Below, piece by piece: positions 13,301 through 27,500 of a stretch of DNA of 64,000 bases; positions within the stretch are counted from its first letter, which is position 1, and the number at the start of each line of letters is the position of its first letter. The DNA is taken from the NCBI GenBank assembly GCA_950106755.1, contig CATNNA010000005.1, forward strand, positions 558,001 through 622,000. The letters are read 5' to 3'. The position numbers were made by a program, and so were the translations under genes. The stretch is from Climacium dendroides. Lineage: Eukaryota; Streptophyta; Bryopsida; Hypnales; Climaciaceae. The notes under the pieces were generated by a model. The model saw only the letters and a program-made list of their open reading frames with translations. It was not told where the DNA came from and did no database searches.

Positions 13301-14391
13301 CGATTTCTAGAATATTTGTTTTAAAATCCATTTCAAATGAAGAAGACAGTGTAGGAAAGCAATAGGCTGGTTTGTCTTAAAGTTAAGTTTTTCCATGAAT
13401 CCTAATTATTTTGAACAATTGCAACTTGTGTGTTACGTTTTTGGACATGCTTGCACGTCAAACCGATATAATTTATTGGTTTGGTTTGTATTAAATACAG
13501 CACGATTTCTAGAATATTTGTTTTGAAATCCATATCAAATGAAGAAGACACTGTAGGAAAGCAATAGACTGGGTTGTCTTAAAATTAAGTTTTTCCATGA
13601 ATCCTAAATATTTTGAACAATTGCAACTTCTGTGTTACGTTTTTGGACATGCTTGCACGTCAAACCGATATAATTTATTGGTTTGGTTTGTATTAAATAC
13701 AGCACGATTTCTAGAGTATTTGTTTTGAAATCCATATCAAATGAAGAAGACACTGTAGGAAAGCAATAGACTGGGTTGTCTTAAAATTAAGTTTTTCCAT
13801 GAATCCTAAATATTTTGAACAATTGCAACTTCTGTGTTACGTTTTTGGACATGCTTGCACGTCAAACCGATATAATTTATTGGTTTGGTTTGTATTAAAT
13901 ACAGCACGATTTCTACAGTATTTGTTTTGAAATCCATTTCAAATGAAGAAGACACTGTAGGAAAGCAATAGACTGGGTTGTCTTAAAATTAAGTTTTTCC
14001 ATGAATCCTAATTATTTTGAACAATTGCAACTTGTGTGTTACGTTTTTGGACATGCTTGCACGTCAAACCGATATAATTTATTGGTTTGGTTTGTATTAA
14101 ATACAGCACGATTTCTAGAGTATTTGTTTTGAAATCCATATCAAATGAAGAAGACACTGTAGGAAAGCAATAGGCTGGGTTGTCTTAAAATTAAGTTTTT
14201 CCATGAATCCTAAATATTTTGAACAATTGCAACTTCTGTGTTACGTTTTTGGACATGCTTGCACGTCAAACCGATATAATTTATTGGTTTGGTTTGTATT
14301 AAATACAGCACGATTTCTAGAGTATTTGTTTTGAAATCCATATCAAATGAAGAAGACATTGTAGGAAAGCAATAGACTGGGTTGTCTTAAC

Positions 14392-16434
14392 ATTAAGTTT
14401 TTCCATGAATCCTAATTATTTGGAACAATTGCAATTTTTGTATTACGTTTTTGGACATGTTTGCATGTCAAACCGATATAAATTATTGGTTTCGTTTGTA
14501 TTAAATACAGCACGATTTCTAGAATATTTGTTTTAAAATCCATTTCAAATGAAGAAGACAGTGTAGGAAAGCAATAGGCTGGTTTGTCTTAAAGTTAAGT
14601 TTTTCCATGAATCCTAATTATTTTGAACAATTGCAACTTGTGTGTTACGTTTTTGGACATGCTTGCACGTCAAACCGATATAATTTATTGGTTTGGTTTG
14701 TATTAAATACAGCACGATTTCTAGAATATTTGTTTTGAAATCCATATCAAATGAAGAAGACACTGTACGAAAGCAATAGACTGGGTTGTCTTAAAATTAA
14801 GTTTTTCCATGAATCCTAAATATTTTGAACAATTGCAACTTCTGTGTTACGTTTTTGGACATGCTTGCACGTCAAACCGATATAATTTATTGGTTTGGTT
14901 TGTATTAAATACAGCACGATTTCTAGAGTATTTGTTTTGAAATCCATATCAAATGAAGAAGACATTGTAGGAAAGCAATAGACTGGGTTGTCTTAACATT
15001 AAGTTTTTCCATGAATCCTAATTATTTGGAACAATTGCAATTTGTGTATTACGTTTTTGGACATGTTTGCATGTCAAACCGATATAAATTATTGGTTTCG
15101 TTTGTATTAAATACAGCACGATTTCTAGAATATTTGTTTTAAAATCCATTTCAAATGAAGAAGACAGTGTAGGAAAGCAATAGGCTGGTTTGTCTTAAAG
15201 TTAAGTTTTTCCATGAATCCTAATTATTTTGAACAATTGCAACTTGTGTGTTACGTTTTTGGACATGCTTGCACGTCAAACCGATATAATTTATTGGTTT
15301 GGTTTGTATTAAATACAGCACGATTTCTAGAGTATTTGTTTTGAAATCCATATCAAATGAAGAAGACACTGTACGAAAGCAATAGACTGGGTTGTCTTAA
15401 AATTAAGTTTTTCCATGAATCCTAATTATTTGGAACAATTGCAATTTTTGTATTACGTTTTTGGACATGTTTGCATGTCAAACCGATATAAATTATTGGT
15501 TTCGTTTGTATTAAATACAGCACGATTTCTAGAATATTTGTTTTAAAATCCATTTCAAATGAAGAAGACAGTGTAGGAAAGCAATAGGCTGGTTTGTCTT
15601 AAAGTTAAGTTTTTCCATGAATCCTAATTATTTTGAACAATTGCAACTTGTGTGTTACGTTTTTGGACATGCTTGCACGTCAAACCGATATAATTTATTG
15701 GTTTGGTTTGTATTAAATACAGCACGATTTCTAGAATATTTGTTTTGAAATCCATATCAAATGAAGAAGACACTGTACGAAAGCAATAGACTGGGTTGTC
15801 TTAAAATTAAGTTTTTCCATGAATCCTAAATATTTTGAACAATTGCAACTTCTGTGTTACGTTTTTGGACATGCTTGCACGTCAAACCGATATAATTTAT
15901 TGGTTTGGTTTGTATTAAATACAGCACGATTTCTAGAGTATTTGTTTTGAAATCCATATCAAATGAAGAAGACATTGTAGGAAAGCAATAGACTGGGTTG
16001 TCTTAACATTAAGTTTTTCCATGAATCCTAATTATTTGGAACAATTGCAATTTGTGTCTTACGTTTTTGGACATGTTTGCATGTCAAACCGATATAAATT
16101 ATTGGTTTCGTTTGTATTAAATACAGCACGATTTCTAGAATATTTGTTTTAAAATCCATTTCAAATGAAGAAGACAGTGTAGGAAAGCAATAGGCTGGTT
16201 TGTCTTAAAGTTAAGTTTTTCCATGAATCCTAATTATTTTGAACAATTGCAACTTGTGTGTTACGTTTTTGGACATGCTTGCACGTCAAACCGATATAAT
16301 TTATTGGTTTGGTTTGTATTAAATACAGCACGATTTCTAGAGTATTTGTTTTGAAATCCATATCAAATGAAGAAGACACTGTACGAAAGCAATAGACTGG
16401 GTTGTCTTAAAATTAAGTTTTTCCATGAATCCTA
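14392..16434. repeat. 5-monomer tandem duplication (1,010 bp)
   Basis: Bases 14,392-15,424 match 15,402-16,434 at an offset of 5 x 202. I saw one mismatch, tgtatt at 15,048 against tgtctt at 16,058. Both copies carry the rare gcaatttttg and gcatgtc states and gtacgaaag. The matched length exceeds the period by 23 bp, as expected for a simple tandem duplication with the exchange in 15,402-15,424. The monomer across that junction is chimeric: a gtacg/aaaattaag front joined to a tttggaac/catgtttg back. Confidence 0.85.
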
Positions 16435-19400
16435 AATATTTTGAACAATTGCAACTTCTGTGTTACGTTTTTGGACATGCTTGCACGTCAAACCGATATA
16501 ATTTATTGGTTTGGTTTGTATTAAATACAGCACGATTTCTAGAGTATTTGTTTTGAAATCCATATCAAATGAAGAAGACACTGTAGGAAAGCAATAGACT
16601 GGGTTGTCTTAAAATTAAGTTTTTCCATGAATCCTAATTATTTTGAACAATTGCAACTTGTGTGTTACGTTTTTGGACATGCTTGCACGTCAAACCGATA
16701 TAATTTATTGGTTTGGTTTGTATTAAATACAGCACGATTTCTAGAGTATTTGTTTTGAAATCCATATCAAATGAAGAAGACACTGTACGAAAGCAATAGA
16801 CTGGGTTGTCTTAAAATTAAGTTTTTCCATGAATCCTAAATATTTTGAACAATTGCAACTTCTGTGTTACGTTTTTGGACATGCTTGCACGTCAAACCGA
16901 TATAATTTATTGGTTTGGTTTGTATTAAATACAGCACGATTTCTAGAGTATTTGTTTTGAAATCCATATCAAATGAAGAAGACACTGTAGGAAAGCAATA
17001 GACTGGGTTGTCTTAAAATTAAGTTTTTCCATGAATCCTAAATATTTTGAACAATTGCAACTTGTGTGTTACGTTTTTGGACATGCTTGCACGTCAAACC
17101 GATATAATTTATTGGTTTGGTTTGTATTAAATACAGCACGATTTCTAGAGTATTTGTTTTGAAATCCATTTCAAATGAAGAAGACACTGTAGGAAAGCAA
17201 TAGACTGGGTTGTCTTAAAATTAAGTTTTTCCATGAATCCTAAATATTTTGAACAATTGCAAGTTGTGTGTTACGTTTTTGGACATGCTTGCACGTCAAA
17301 CCGATATAATTTATTGGTTTGGGTTTTATTAAATACAGCATGATTTCTAGAGTATTTGTTTTGAAATCCATATCAAATGAAGAAGACAGTGTAGGAAAGC
17401 AATAGGCTGGTTTGTCTTAAAGTTAAGTTTTTCCATGAATCCTAATTATTTTGAACAATTGCAACTTGTGTGTTACGTTTTTGGACATGCTTGCACGTCA
17501 AACCGATATAATTTATTGGTTTGGTTTGTATTAAATACAGCACGATTTCTAGAGTATTTGTTTTGAAATCCATATCAAATGAAGAAGACATTGTAGGAAA
17601 GCAATAGACTGGGTTGTCTTAAAATTAAGTTTTTCCATGAATCCTAAATATTTTGAACAATTGCAACTTCTGTGTTACGTTTTTGGAGATGCTTGCACGT
17701 CAAACCGATATAATTTATTGGTTTGGTTTGTATTAAATACAGCACGATTTCTACAGTATTTGTTTTGAAATCCATTTCAAATGAAGAAGACACTGTAGGA
17801 AAGCAATAGACTGGGTTGTCTTAAAATTAAGTTTTTCCATGAATCCTAATTATTTTGAACAATTGCAACTTCTGTGTTACGTTTTTGGACATGCTTGCAC
17901 GTCAAACCGATATAATTTATTGGTTTGGTTTGTATTAAATACAGCACGATTTCTAGAGTATTTGTTTTGAAATCCATATCAAATGAAGAAGACACTGTAG
18001 GAAAGCAATAGACTGGGTTGTCTTAAAATTAAGTTTTTCCATGAATCCTAAATATTTTGAACAATTGCAACTTGTGTGTTACCTTTTTGGACATGCTTGC
18101 ACGTCAAACCGATATAATTTATTGGTTTGGTTTGTATTAAATACAGCACGATTTCTACAGTATTTGTTTTGAAATCCATATCAAATGAAGAAGACATTGT
18201 AGGAAAGCAATAGACTGGGTTGTCTTAACATTAAGTTTTTCCATGAATCCTAATTATTTTGAACAATTGCAATTTGTGTATTACGTTTTTGGACATGTTT
18301 GCACGTCAGACCGATATAAATTATTGGTTTGGTTTGTATTAAATACAGCACGATTTCTAGAATATTTGTTTTAAAATCCATTTCAAATGAAGAAGACAGT
18401 GTAGGAAAGCAATAGGCTGGTTTGTCTTAAAGTTAAGTTTTTCCATGAATCCTAATTATTTTGAACAATTGCAACTTGTGTGTTACGTTTTTGGACATGC
18501 TTGCACGTCAAACCGATATAATTTATTGGTTTGGTTTGTATTAAATACAGCACGATTTCTAGAGTATTTGTTTTGAAATCCATATCAAATGAAGAAGACA
18601 CTGTAGGAAAGCAATAGACTGGGTTGTCTTAAAATTAAGTTTTTCTATGAATCCTAATTATTTTGAACAATTGCAACTTGTGTGTTACGTTTTTGGACAT
18701 GCTTGCACGTCAAACCGATATAATTTATTGGTTTGGTTTGTATTAAATACAGCACGATTTCTAGAGTATTTGTTTTGAAATCCATATCAAATGAAGAAGA
18801 CACTGTAGGAAAGCAATAGACTGGGTTGTCTTAAAATTAAGTTTTTCCATGAATCCTAAATATTTTGAACAATTGCAACTTCTGTGTTACGTTTTTGGAC
18901 ATGCTTGCACGTCAAACCGATATAATTTATTGGTTTGGTTTGTATTAAATACAGCACGATTTCTACAGTATTTGTTTTGAAATCCATTTCAAATGAAGAA
19001 GACACTGTAGGAAAGCAATAGACTGGGTTGTCTTAAAATTAAGTTTTTCCATGAATCCTAATTATTTTGAACAATTGCAACTTCTGTGTTACGTTTTTGG
19101 ACATGCTTGCACGTCAAACCGATATAATTTATTGGTTTGGTTTGTATTAAATACAGCACGATTTCTAGAGTATTTGTTTTGAAATCCATATCAAATGAAG
19201 AAGACACTGTAGGAAAGCAATAGACTGGGTTGTCTTAAAATTAAGTTTTTCCATGAATCCTAAATATTTTGAACAATTGCAACTTCTGTGTTACGTTTTT
19301 GGACATGCTTGCACGTCAAACCGATATAATTTATTGGTTTGGTTTGTATTAAATACAGCACGATTTCTACAGTATTTGTTTTGAAATCCATTTCAAATGA

Positions 19401-19774
19401 AGAAGACACTGTAGGAAAGCAATAGACTGGGTTGTCTTAAAATTAAGTTTTTCCATGAATCCTAATTATTTTGAACAATTGCAACTTGTGTGTTACGTTT
19501 TTGGACATGCTTGCACGTCAAACCGATATAATTTATTGGTTTGGATTGTATTAAATACAGCACGATTTCTAGAGTATTTGTTTTGAAATCCATTTCAAAT
19601 GAAGAAGACACTGTAGGAAAGCAATAGACTGGGTTGTCTTAAAATTAAGTTTTTCCATGAATCCTAATTATTTTGAACAATTGCAACTTGTGTGTTACGT
19701 TTTTGGACATGCTTGCACGTCAAACCGATATAATTTATTGGTTTGGTTTGTATTAAATACAGCACGATTTCTAG

Positions 19775-22315
19775 AGTATTTGTTTTGAAATCCATTTCAA
19801 ATGAAGAAGACACTGTAGGAAAGCAATAGACTGGGTTGTCTTAAAATTAAGTTTTTCCATGAATCCTAATTATTTTGAACAATTGCAACTTCTGTGTTAC
19901 GTTTTTGGACATGCTTGCACGTCAAACCGATATAATTTATTGGTTTGGTTTGTATTAAATACAGCACGATTTCTAGAGTATTTGTTTTGAAATCCATATC
20001 AAATGAAGAAGACACTGTAGGAAAGCAATAGACTGGGTTGTCTTAACATTAAGTTTTTCCATGAATCCTAATTATTTGGAACAATTGCAATTTGTGTATT
20101 ACGTTTTTGGACATGTTTGCACGTCAAACCGATATAAATTATTGGTTTGGTTTGTATTAAATACAGCACGATTTCTAGAATATTTGTTTTAAAATCCATT
20201 TCAAATGAAGAAGACAGTGTAGGAAAGCAATAGGCTGGTTTGTCTTAAAGTTAAGTTTTTCCATGAATCCTAATTATTTTGAACAATTGCAACTTGTGTG
20301 TTACGTTTTTGGACATGCTTGCACGTCAAACCGATATAATTTATTGGTTTGGTTTGTATTAAATACAGCACGATTTCTAGAATATTTGTTTTGAAATCCA
20401 TATCAAATGAAGAAGACACTGTAGGAAAGCAATAGACTGGGTTGTCTTAAAATTAAGTTTTTCCATGAATCCTAAATATTTTGAACAATTGCAACTTCTG
20501 TGTTACGTTTTTGGACATGCTTGCACGTCAAACCGATATAATTTATTGGTTTGGTTTGTATTAAATACAGCACGATTTCTAGAGTATTTGTTTTGAAATC
20601 CATATCAAATGAAGAAGACACTGTAGGAAAGCAATAGACTGGGTTGTCTTAAAATTAAGTTTTTCCATGAATCCTAAATATTTTGAACAATTGCAACTTC
20701 TGTGTTACGTTTTTGGACATGCTTGCACGTCAAACCGATATAATTTATTGGTTTGGTTTGTATTAAATACAGCACGATTTCTACAGTATTTGTTTTGAAA
20801 TCCATTTCAAATGAAGAAGACACTGTAGGAAAGCAATAGACTGGGTTGTCTTAAAATTAAGTTTTTCCATGAATCCTAATTATTTTGAACAATTGCAACT
20901 TCTGTGTTACGTTTTTGGACATGCTTGCACGTCAAACCGATATAATTTATTGGTTTGGTTTGTATTAAATACAGCACGATTTCTAGAGTATTTGTTTTGA
21001 AATCCATATCAAATGAAGAAGACACTGTAGGAAAGCAATAGACTGGGTTGTCTTAAAATTAAGTTTTTCCATGAATCCTAAATATTTTGAACAATTGCAA
21101 CTTCTGTGTTACGTTTTTGGACATGCTTGCACGTCAAACCGATATAATTTATTGGTTTGGTTTGTATTAAATACAGCACGATTTCTACAGTATTTGTTTT
21201 GAAATCCATTTCAAATGAAGAAGACACTGTAGGAAAGCAATAGACTGGGTTGTCTTAAAATTAAGTTTTTCCATGAATCCTAATTATTTTGAACAATTGC
21301 AACTTCTGTGTTACGTTTTTGGACATGCTTGCACGTCAAACCGATATAATTTATTGGTTTGGTTTGTATTAAATACAGCACGATTTCTAGAGTATTTGTT
21401 TTGAAATCCATATCAAATGAAGAAGACACTGTAGGAAAGCAATAGACTGGGTTGTCTTAACATTAAGTTTTTCCATGAATCCTAATTATTTGGAACAATT
21501 GCAATTTGTGTATTACGTTTTTGGACATGTTTGCACGTCAAACCGATATAAATTATTGGTTTGGTTTGTATTAAATACAGCACGATTTCTAGAATATTTG
21601 TTTTAAAATCCATTTCAAATGAAGAAGACAGTGTAGGAAAGCAATAGGCTGGTTTGTCTTAAAGTTAAGTTTTTCCATGAATCCTAATTATTTTGAACAA
21701 TTGCAACTTGTGTGTTACGTTTTTGGACATGCTTGCACGTCAAACCGATATAATTTATTGGTTTGGTTTGTATTAAATACAGCACGATTTCTAGAATATT
21801 TGTTTTGAAATCCATATCAAATGAAGAAGACACTGTAGGAAAGCAATAGACTGGGTTGTCTTAAAATTAAGTTTTTCCATGAATCCTAAATATTTTGAAC
21901 AATTGCAACTTCTGTGTTACGTTTTTGGACATGCTTGCACGTCAAACCGATATAATTTATTGGTTTGGTTTGTATTAAATACAGCACGATTTCTAGAGTA
22001 TTTGTTTTGAAATCCATATCAAATGAAGAAGACACTGTAGGAAAGCAATAGACTGGGTTGTCTTAAAATTAAGTTTTTCCATGAATCCTAAATATTTTGA
22101 ACAATTGCAACTTCTGTGTTACGTTTTTGGACATGCTTGCACGTCAAACCGATATAATTTATTGGTTTGGTTTGTATTAAATACAGCACGATTTCTACAG
22201 TATTTGTTTTGAAATCCATTTCAAATGAAGAAGACACTGTAGGAAAGCAATAGACTGGGTTGTCTTAAAATTAAGTTTTTCCATGAATCCTAATTATTTT
22301 GAACAATTGCAACTT
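19775..22315. repeat. 7-monomer-spaced duplication (1,414 bp offset)
   Basis: Bases 19,775-20,901 match 21,189-22,315 with no mismatch noticed. Both copies include a tcttaacatt monomer preceded by gacactg rather than the usual gacattg, which links them specifically. The match (about 1,127 bp) is shorter than the 1,414-bp offset, so intervening monomers differ. Confidence 0.75.
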
Positions 22316-25300
22316 GTGTGTTACGTTTTTGGACATGCTTGCACGTCAAACCGATATAATTTATTGGTTTGGTTTGTATTAAATACAGCACGATTTCTAG
22401 AGTATTTGTTTTGAAATCCATATCAAATGAAGAAGACACTGTAGGAAAGCAATAGACTGGGTTGTCTTAAAATTAAGTTTTTCCATGAATCCTAAATATT
22501 TTGAACAATTGCAACTTGTGTGTTACGTTTTTGGACATGCTTGCACGTCAAACCGATATAATTTATTGGTTTGGTTTGTATTAAATACAGCACGATTTCT
22601 AGAGTATTTGTTTTGAAATCCATATCAAATGAAGAAGACATTGTAGGAAAGCAATAGACTGGGTTGTCTTAACATTAAGTTTTTCCATGAATCCTAATTA
22701 TTTGGAACAATTGCAATTTGTGTATTACGTTTTTGGACATGTTTGCATGTCAAACCGATATAAATTATTGGTTTCGTTTGTATTAAATACAGCACGATTT
22801 CTAGAATATTTGTTTTAAAATCCATTTCAAATGAAGAAGACAGTGTAGGAAAGCAATAGGCTGGTTTGTCTTAAAGTTAAGTTTTTCCATGAATCCTAAT
22901 TATTTTGAACAATTGCAACTTGTGTGTTACGTTTTTGGACATGCTTGCACGTCAAACCGATATAATTTATTGGTTTGGTTTGTATTAAATACAGCACGAT
23001 TTCTAGAGTATTTGTTTTGAAATCCATATCAAATGAAGAAGACACTGTAGGAAAGCAATAGACTGGGTTGTCTTAAAATTAAGTTTTTCCATGAATCCTA
23101 AATATTTTGAACAATTGCAACTTCTGTGTTACGTTTTTGGACATGCTTGCACGTCAAACCGATATAATTTATTGGTTTGGTTTGTATTAAATACAGCACG
23201 ATTTCTAGAGTATTTGTTTTGAAATCCATATCAAATGAAGAAGACACTGTAGGAAAGCAATAGACTGGGTTGTCTTAAAATTAAGTTTTTCCATGAATCC
23301 TAAATATTTTGAACAATTGCAACTTCTGTGTTACGTTTTTGGACATGCTTGCACGTCAAACCGATATAATTTATTGGTTTGGTTTGTATTAAATACAGCA
23401 CGATTTCTACAGTATTTGTTTTGAAATCCATTTCAAATGAAGAAGACACTGTAGGAAAGCAATAGACTGGGTTGTCTTAAAATTAAGTTTTTCCATGAAT
23501 CCTAATTATTTTGAACAATTGCAAGTTGTGTGTTACGTTTTTGGACATGCTTGCACGTCAAACCGATATAATTTATTGGTTTGGGTTTTATTAAATACAG
23601 CATGATTTCTAGAGTATTTGTTTTAAAATCCATTTCAAATGAAGAAGACAGTGTAGGAAAGCAATAGGCTGGTTTGTCTCAAAGTTAAGTTTTTCCATGA
23701 ATCCTAATTATTTTGAACAATTGCAACTTGTGTGTTACGTTTTTGGACATGCTTGCACGTCAAACCGATATAATTTATTGGTTTGGTTTGTATTAAATAC
23801 AGCACGATTTCTAGAGTATTTGTTTTGAAATCCATATCAAATGAAGAAGACATTGTAGGAAAGCAATAGACTGGGTTGTCTTAAAATTAAGTTTTTCCAT
23901 GAATCCTAAATATTTTGAACAACTGCAACTTCTGTGTTACGTTTTTGGACATGCTTGCACGTCAAACCGATATAATTTATTGGTTTGGTTTGTATTAAAT
24001 ACAGCACGATTTCTACAGTATTTGTTTTGAAATCCATTTCAAATGAAGAAGACACTGTAGGAAAGCAATAGACTGGGTTGTCTTAAAATTAAGTTTTTCC
24101 ATGAATCCTAATTATTTTGAACAATTGCAACTTCTGTGTTACGTTTTTGGACATGCTTGCACGTCAAACCGATATAATTTATTGGTTTGGTTTGTATTAA
24201 ATACAGCACGATTTCTAGAGTATTTGTTTTGAAATCCATATCAAATGAAGAAGACACTGTAGGAAAGCAATAGACTGGGTTGTCTTAAAATTAAGTTTTT
24301 CCATGAATCCTAATTATTTTGAACAATTGCAACTTGTGTGTTACATTTTTGGACATGCTTGCACGTCAAACCGATATAATTTATTGGTTTGGTTTGTATT
24401 AAATACAGCACGATTTCTAGAGTATTTGTTTTGAAATCCATATCAAATGAAGAAGACATTGTAGGAAAGCAATAGACTGGGTTGTCTTAACATTAAGTTT
24501 TTCCATGAATCCTAATTATTTGGAACAATTGCAACTTGTGTGTTACATTTTTGGACATGCTTGCACGTCAAACCGATATAATTTATTGGTTTGGTTTGTA
24601 TTAAATACAGCACGATTTCTAGAGTATTTGTTTTGAAATCCATTTCAAATGAAGAAGACACTGTAGGAAGGCAATAGACTGGGTTGTCTTAAAATTAAGT
24701 TTTTCCATGAATCCTAATTATTTTGAACAATTGCAACTTGTGTGTTACGTTTTTGGACATGCTTGCACGTCAAACCGATATAATTTATTGGTTTGGTTTG
24801 TATTAAATACAGCACGATTTCTAGAGTATTTGTTTTGAAATCCATATCAAATGAAGAAGACATTGTAGGAAAGCAATAGACTGGGTTGTCTTAAAATTAA
24901 GTTTTTCCATGAATCCTATATATTTTGAACAATTGCAACTTGTGTCTTACGTTCTTAGACATGCTTGCACGTCAAACCGATATAATTTATTGGTTTGGTT
25001 TGTATTAAATACAGCACGATTTCTAGAGTATTTGTTTTGAAATCCATTTCAAATGAAGAAGACACTGTAGGAAAGCAATAGACTGGGTTGTCTTAAAATT
25101 AAGTTTTTCCATGAATCCTAAATATTTTGAACAATTGCAACTTGTGTGTTACATTTTTGGACATGCTTGCACGTCAAACCGATATAATTTATTGGTTTGG
25201 TTTGTATTAAATACAGCACGATTTCTAGAGTATTTGTTTTGAGATCCATATCAAATGAAGAAGACATTGTAGGAAAGCAATAGACTGGGTTGTCTTAACA

Positions 25301-25680
25301 TTATGTTTTTCCATGAATCCTAATTATTTGGAACAATTGCAATTTGTGTATTACGTTTTTGGACATGTTTGCACGTCAAACCGATATAAATTATTGGTTT
25401 CGTTTGTATTAAATACAACACAATTTCTAGAGTATTTGTTTTGAAATCCATATCAAATGAAGAAGACACTGTAGGAAAGCAATAGACTGGGTTGTCTTAA
25501 AGTTAAGTCTTTCCATGAATCCTAATTATTTTGAACAATTGCAACTTGTGTGTTACGTTTTTGGACATGCTTGCACGTCAAACCGATATAATTTATTGGT
25601 TTCGGTTTTATTAAATACAGCATGATTTCTAGAGTATTTGTTTTGAAATTCATTTCAAATGAAGAAGACACTGTAGGAAA

Positions 25681-25681
25681 T
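25681..25681 (+). other. Single-base insertion in monomer, copy 1 (203-bp unit)
   Basis: Here the usual gtaggaaagcaat reads gtaggaaatgcaat, one base longer. The exact inserted base is ambiguous within a few positions. The same change is found near 27,500 and 29,723, always after tttcggttttatt and gaaattc in the same order, so the three are copies of one event. Confidence 0.9.
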
Positions 25682-27499
25682 GCAATAGGCTGGTTTGTCT
25701 TAAAATTAAGTTTTTCCATGAATCCTAATTATTTTGAACAATTGCAATTTGTGTATTACGTTTTTGGACATGTTTGCACGTCAAACCGATATAATTTATT
25801 GGTTTGGTTTGTATTAAATACAGCACGATTTCTACAGTATTTGTTTTGAAATCCATTTCAAATGAAGAAGACACTGTAGGAAAGCAATAGGCTGGTTTGT
25901 CTTAAAGTTAAGTTTTTCCATGAATCCTAATTATTTTGAACAATTGCAACTTGTGTGTTACGTTTTTGGACATGCTTGCACGTCAAACCGATATAATTTA
26001 TTGGTTTGGTTTGTATTAAATACAGCACGATTTCTAGAGTATTTGTTTTGAAATCCATATCAAATGAAGAAGACACTGTAGGAAAGCAATAGACTGGGTT
26101 GTCTTAAAATTAAGTTTTTCCATGAATCCTAAATATTTTGAACAATTGCAACTTGTGTGTTACGTTTTTGGACATGCTTGCACGTCAAACCGATATAATT
26201 TATTGGTTTGGTTTGTATTAAATACAGCACGATTTCTAGAGTATTTGTTTTGAAATCCATTTCAAATGAAGAAGACACTGTAGGAAAGCAATAGACTGGG
26301 TTGTCTTAAAATTAAGTTTTTCCATGAATCCTAAATATTTTGAACAATTGCAACTTGTGTGTTACGTTTTTCGACATGCTTGCACGTCAAACCGATATAA
26401 TTTATTGGTTTGGTTTGTATTAAATACAGCACGATTTCTAGAGTATTTGTTTTGAAATCCATATCAAATGAAGAAGACATTGTAGGAAAGCAATAGACTA
26501 GGTTGTCTTAAAATTAAGTTTTTCCATGAATCCTATATATTTTGAACAATTGCAACTTGTGTCTTACGTTCTTAGACATGCTTGCACGTCAAACCGATAT
26601 AATTTATTGGTTTGGTTTGTATTAAATACAGCACGATTTCCAGAGTATTTGTTTTGAAATCCATTTCAAATGAAGAAGACACTGTAGGAAAGCAATAGAC
26701 TGGGTTGTCTTAAAATTAAGTTTTTCCATGAATCCTAATTATTTTGAACAATTGCAACTTGTGTGTTACGTTTTTGGACATGCTTGCACGTCAAACCGAT
26801 ATAATTTATTGGTTTGGTTTGTATTAAATACAGCACGATTTCTAGAGTATTTGTTTTGAAATCCATATCAAATGAAGAAGACACTGTAGGAAAGCAATAG
26901 ACTGGGTTGTCTTAAAATTAAGTTTTTCCATGAATCCTAAATATTTTGAACAATTGCAACTTGTGTGTTACATTTTTGGACATGCTTGCACGTCAAACCG
27001 ATATAATTTATTGGTTTGGTTTGTATTAAATACAGCACGATTTCTAGAGTATTTGTTTTGAGATCCATATCAAATGAAGAAGACATTGTAGGAAAGCAAT
27101 AGACTGGGTTGTCTTAACATTATGTTTTTCCATGAATCCTAATTATTTGGAACAATTGCAATTTGTGTATTACGTTTTTGGACATGTTTGCACGTCAAAC
27201 CGATATAAATTATTGGTTTCGTTTGTATTAAATACAACACAATTTCTAGAGTATTTGTTTTGAAATCCATATCAAATGAAGAAGACACTGTAGGAAAGCA
27301 ATAGACTGGGTTGTCTTAAAGTTAAGTCTTTCCATGAATCCTAATTATTTTGAACAATTGCAACTTGTGTGTTACGTTTTTGGACATGCTTGCACGTCAA
27401 ACCGATATAATTTATTGGTTTCGGTTTTATTAAATACAGCATGATTTCTAGAGTATTTGTTTTGAAATTCATTTCAAATGAAGAAGACACTGTAGGAAA

Positions 27500-27500
27500 T
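27500..27500 (+). other. Single-base insertion in monomer, copy 2
   Basis: Same ggaaatgcaat state as near 25,681, displaced by 1,819 bp (9 monomers plus one base). It lies in the 9-monomer and 11-monomer duplicated blocks. Confidence 0.9.

Larger units (their letters stand above)
8450..25240. repeat. Array domain B: more homogeneous core
   Basis: About 83 monomers dominated by gactgggttg, aaaattaag and cagcacg types with either ctagag or ctacag. A distinctive variant with tcttaacatt, tttggaac, catgtttg and ataaatta recurs at 8,931, 11,355, 13,173, 14,385, 14,991, 16,001, 18,223, 20,041, 21,455, 22,667 and 24,485. Nearly always the following monomer has gaatatttgttttaaaatcc and cagtgtagg. Fewer variant states are in play than in A or D, so this part looks more recently homogenised; that is an inference from eye comparison. 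No gene or interruption was seen. Confidence 0.65.

Noticed and set aside
25522..25719. 65-codon minus-strand open frame, repeated at 27,341-27,538
   Set aside because: It is the reverse strand of the same insertion-bearing monomers; its identity follows the 9-monomer duplication.
25622..25849. 75-codon open frame on the plus strand, with shorter relatives at 27,441-27,647 and 29,664-29,870
   Set aside because: It is satellite sequence. The +1 insertion ggaaatgcaat happens to remove a TAG (gta gga aag caa tag), and the cacg/catg dimorphism decides whether a TGA follows. The 202-bp period shifts the frame each monomer, so no conserved protein is possible.
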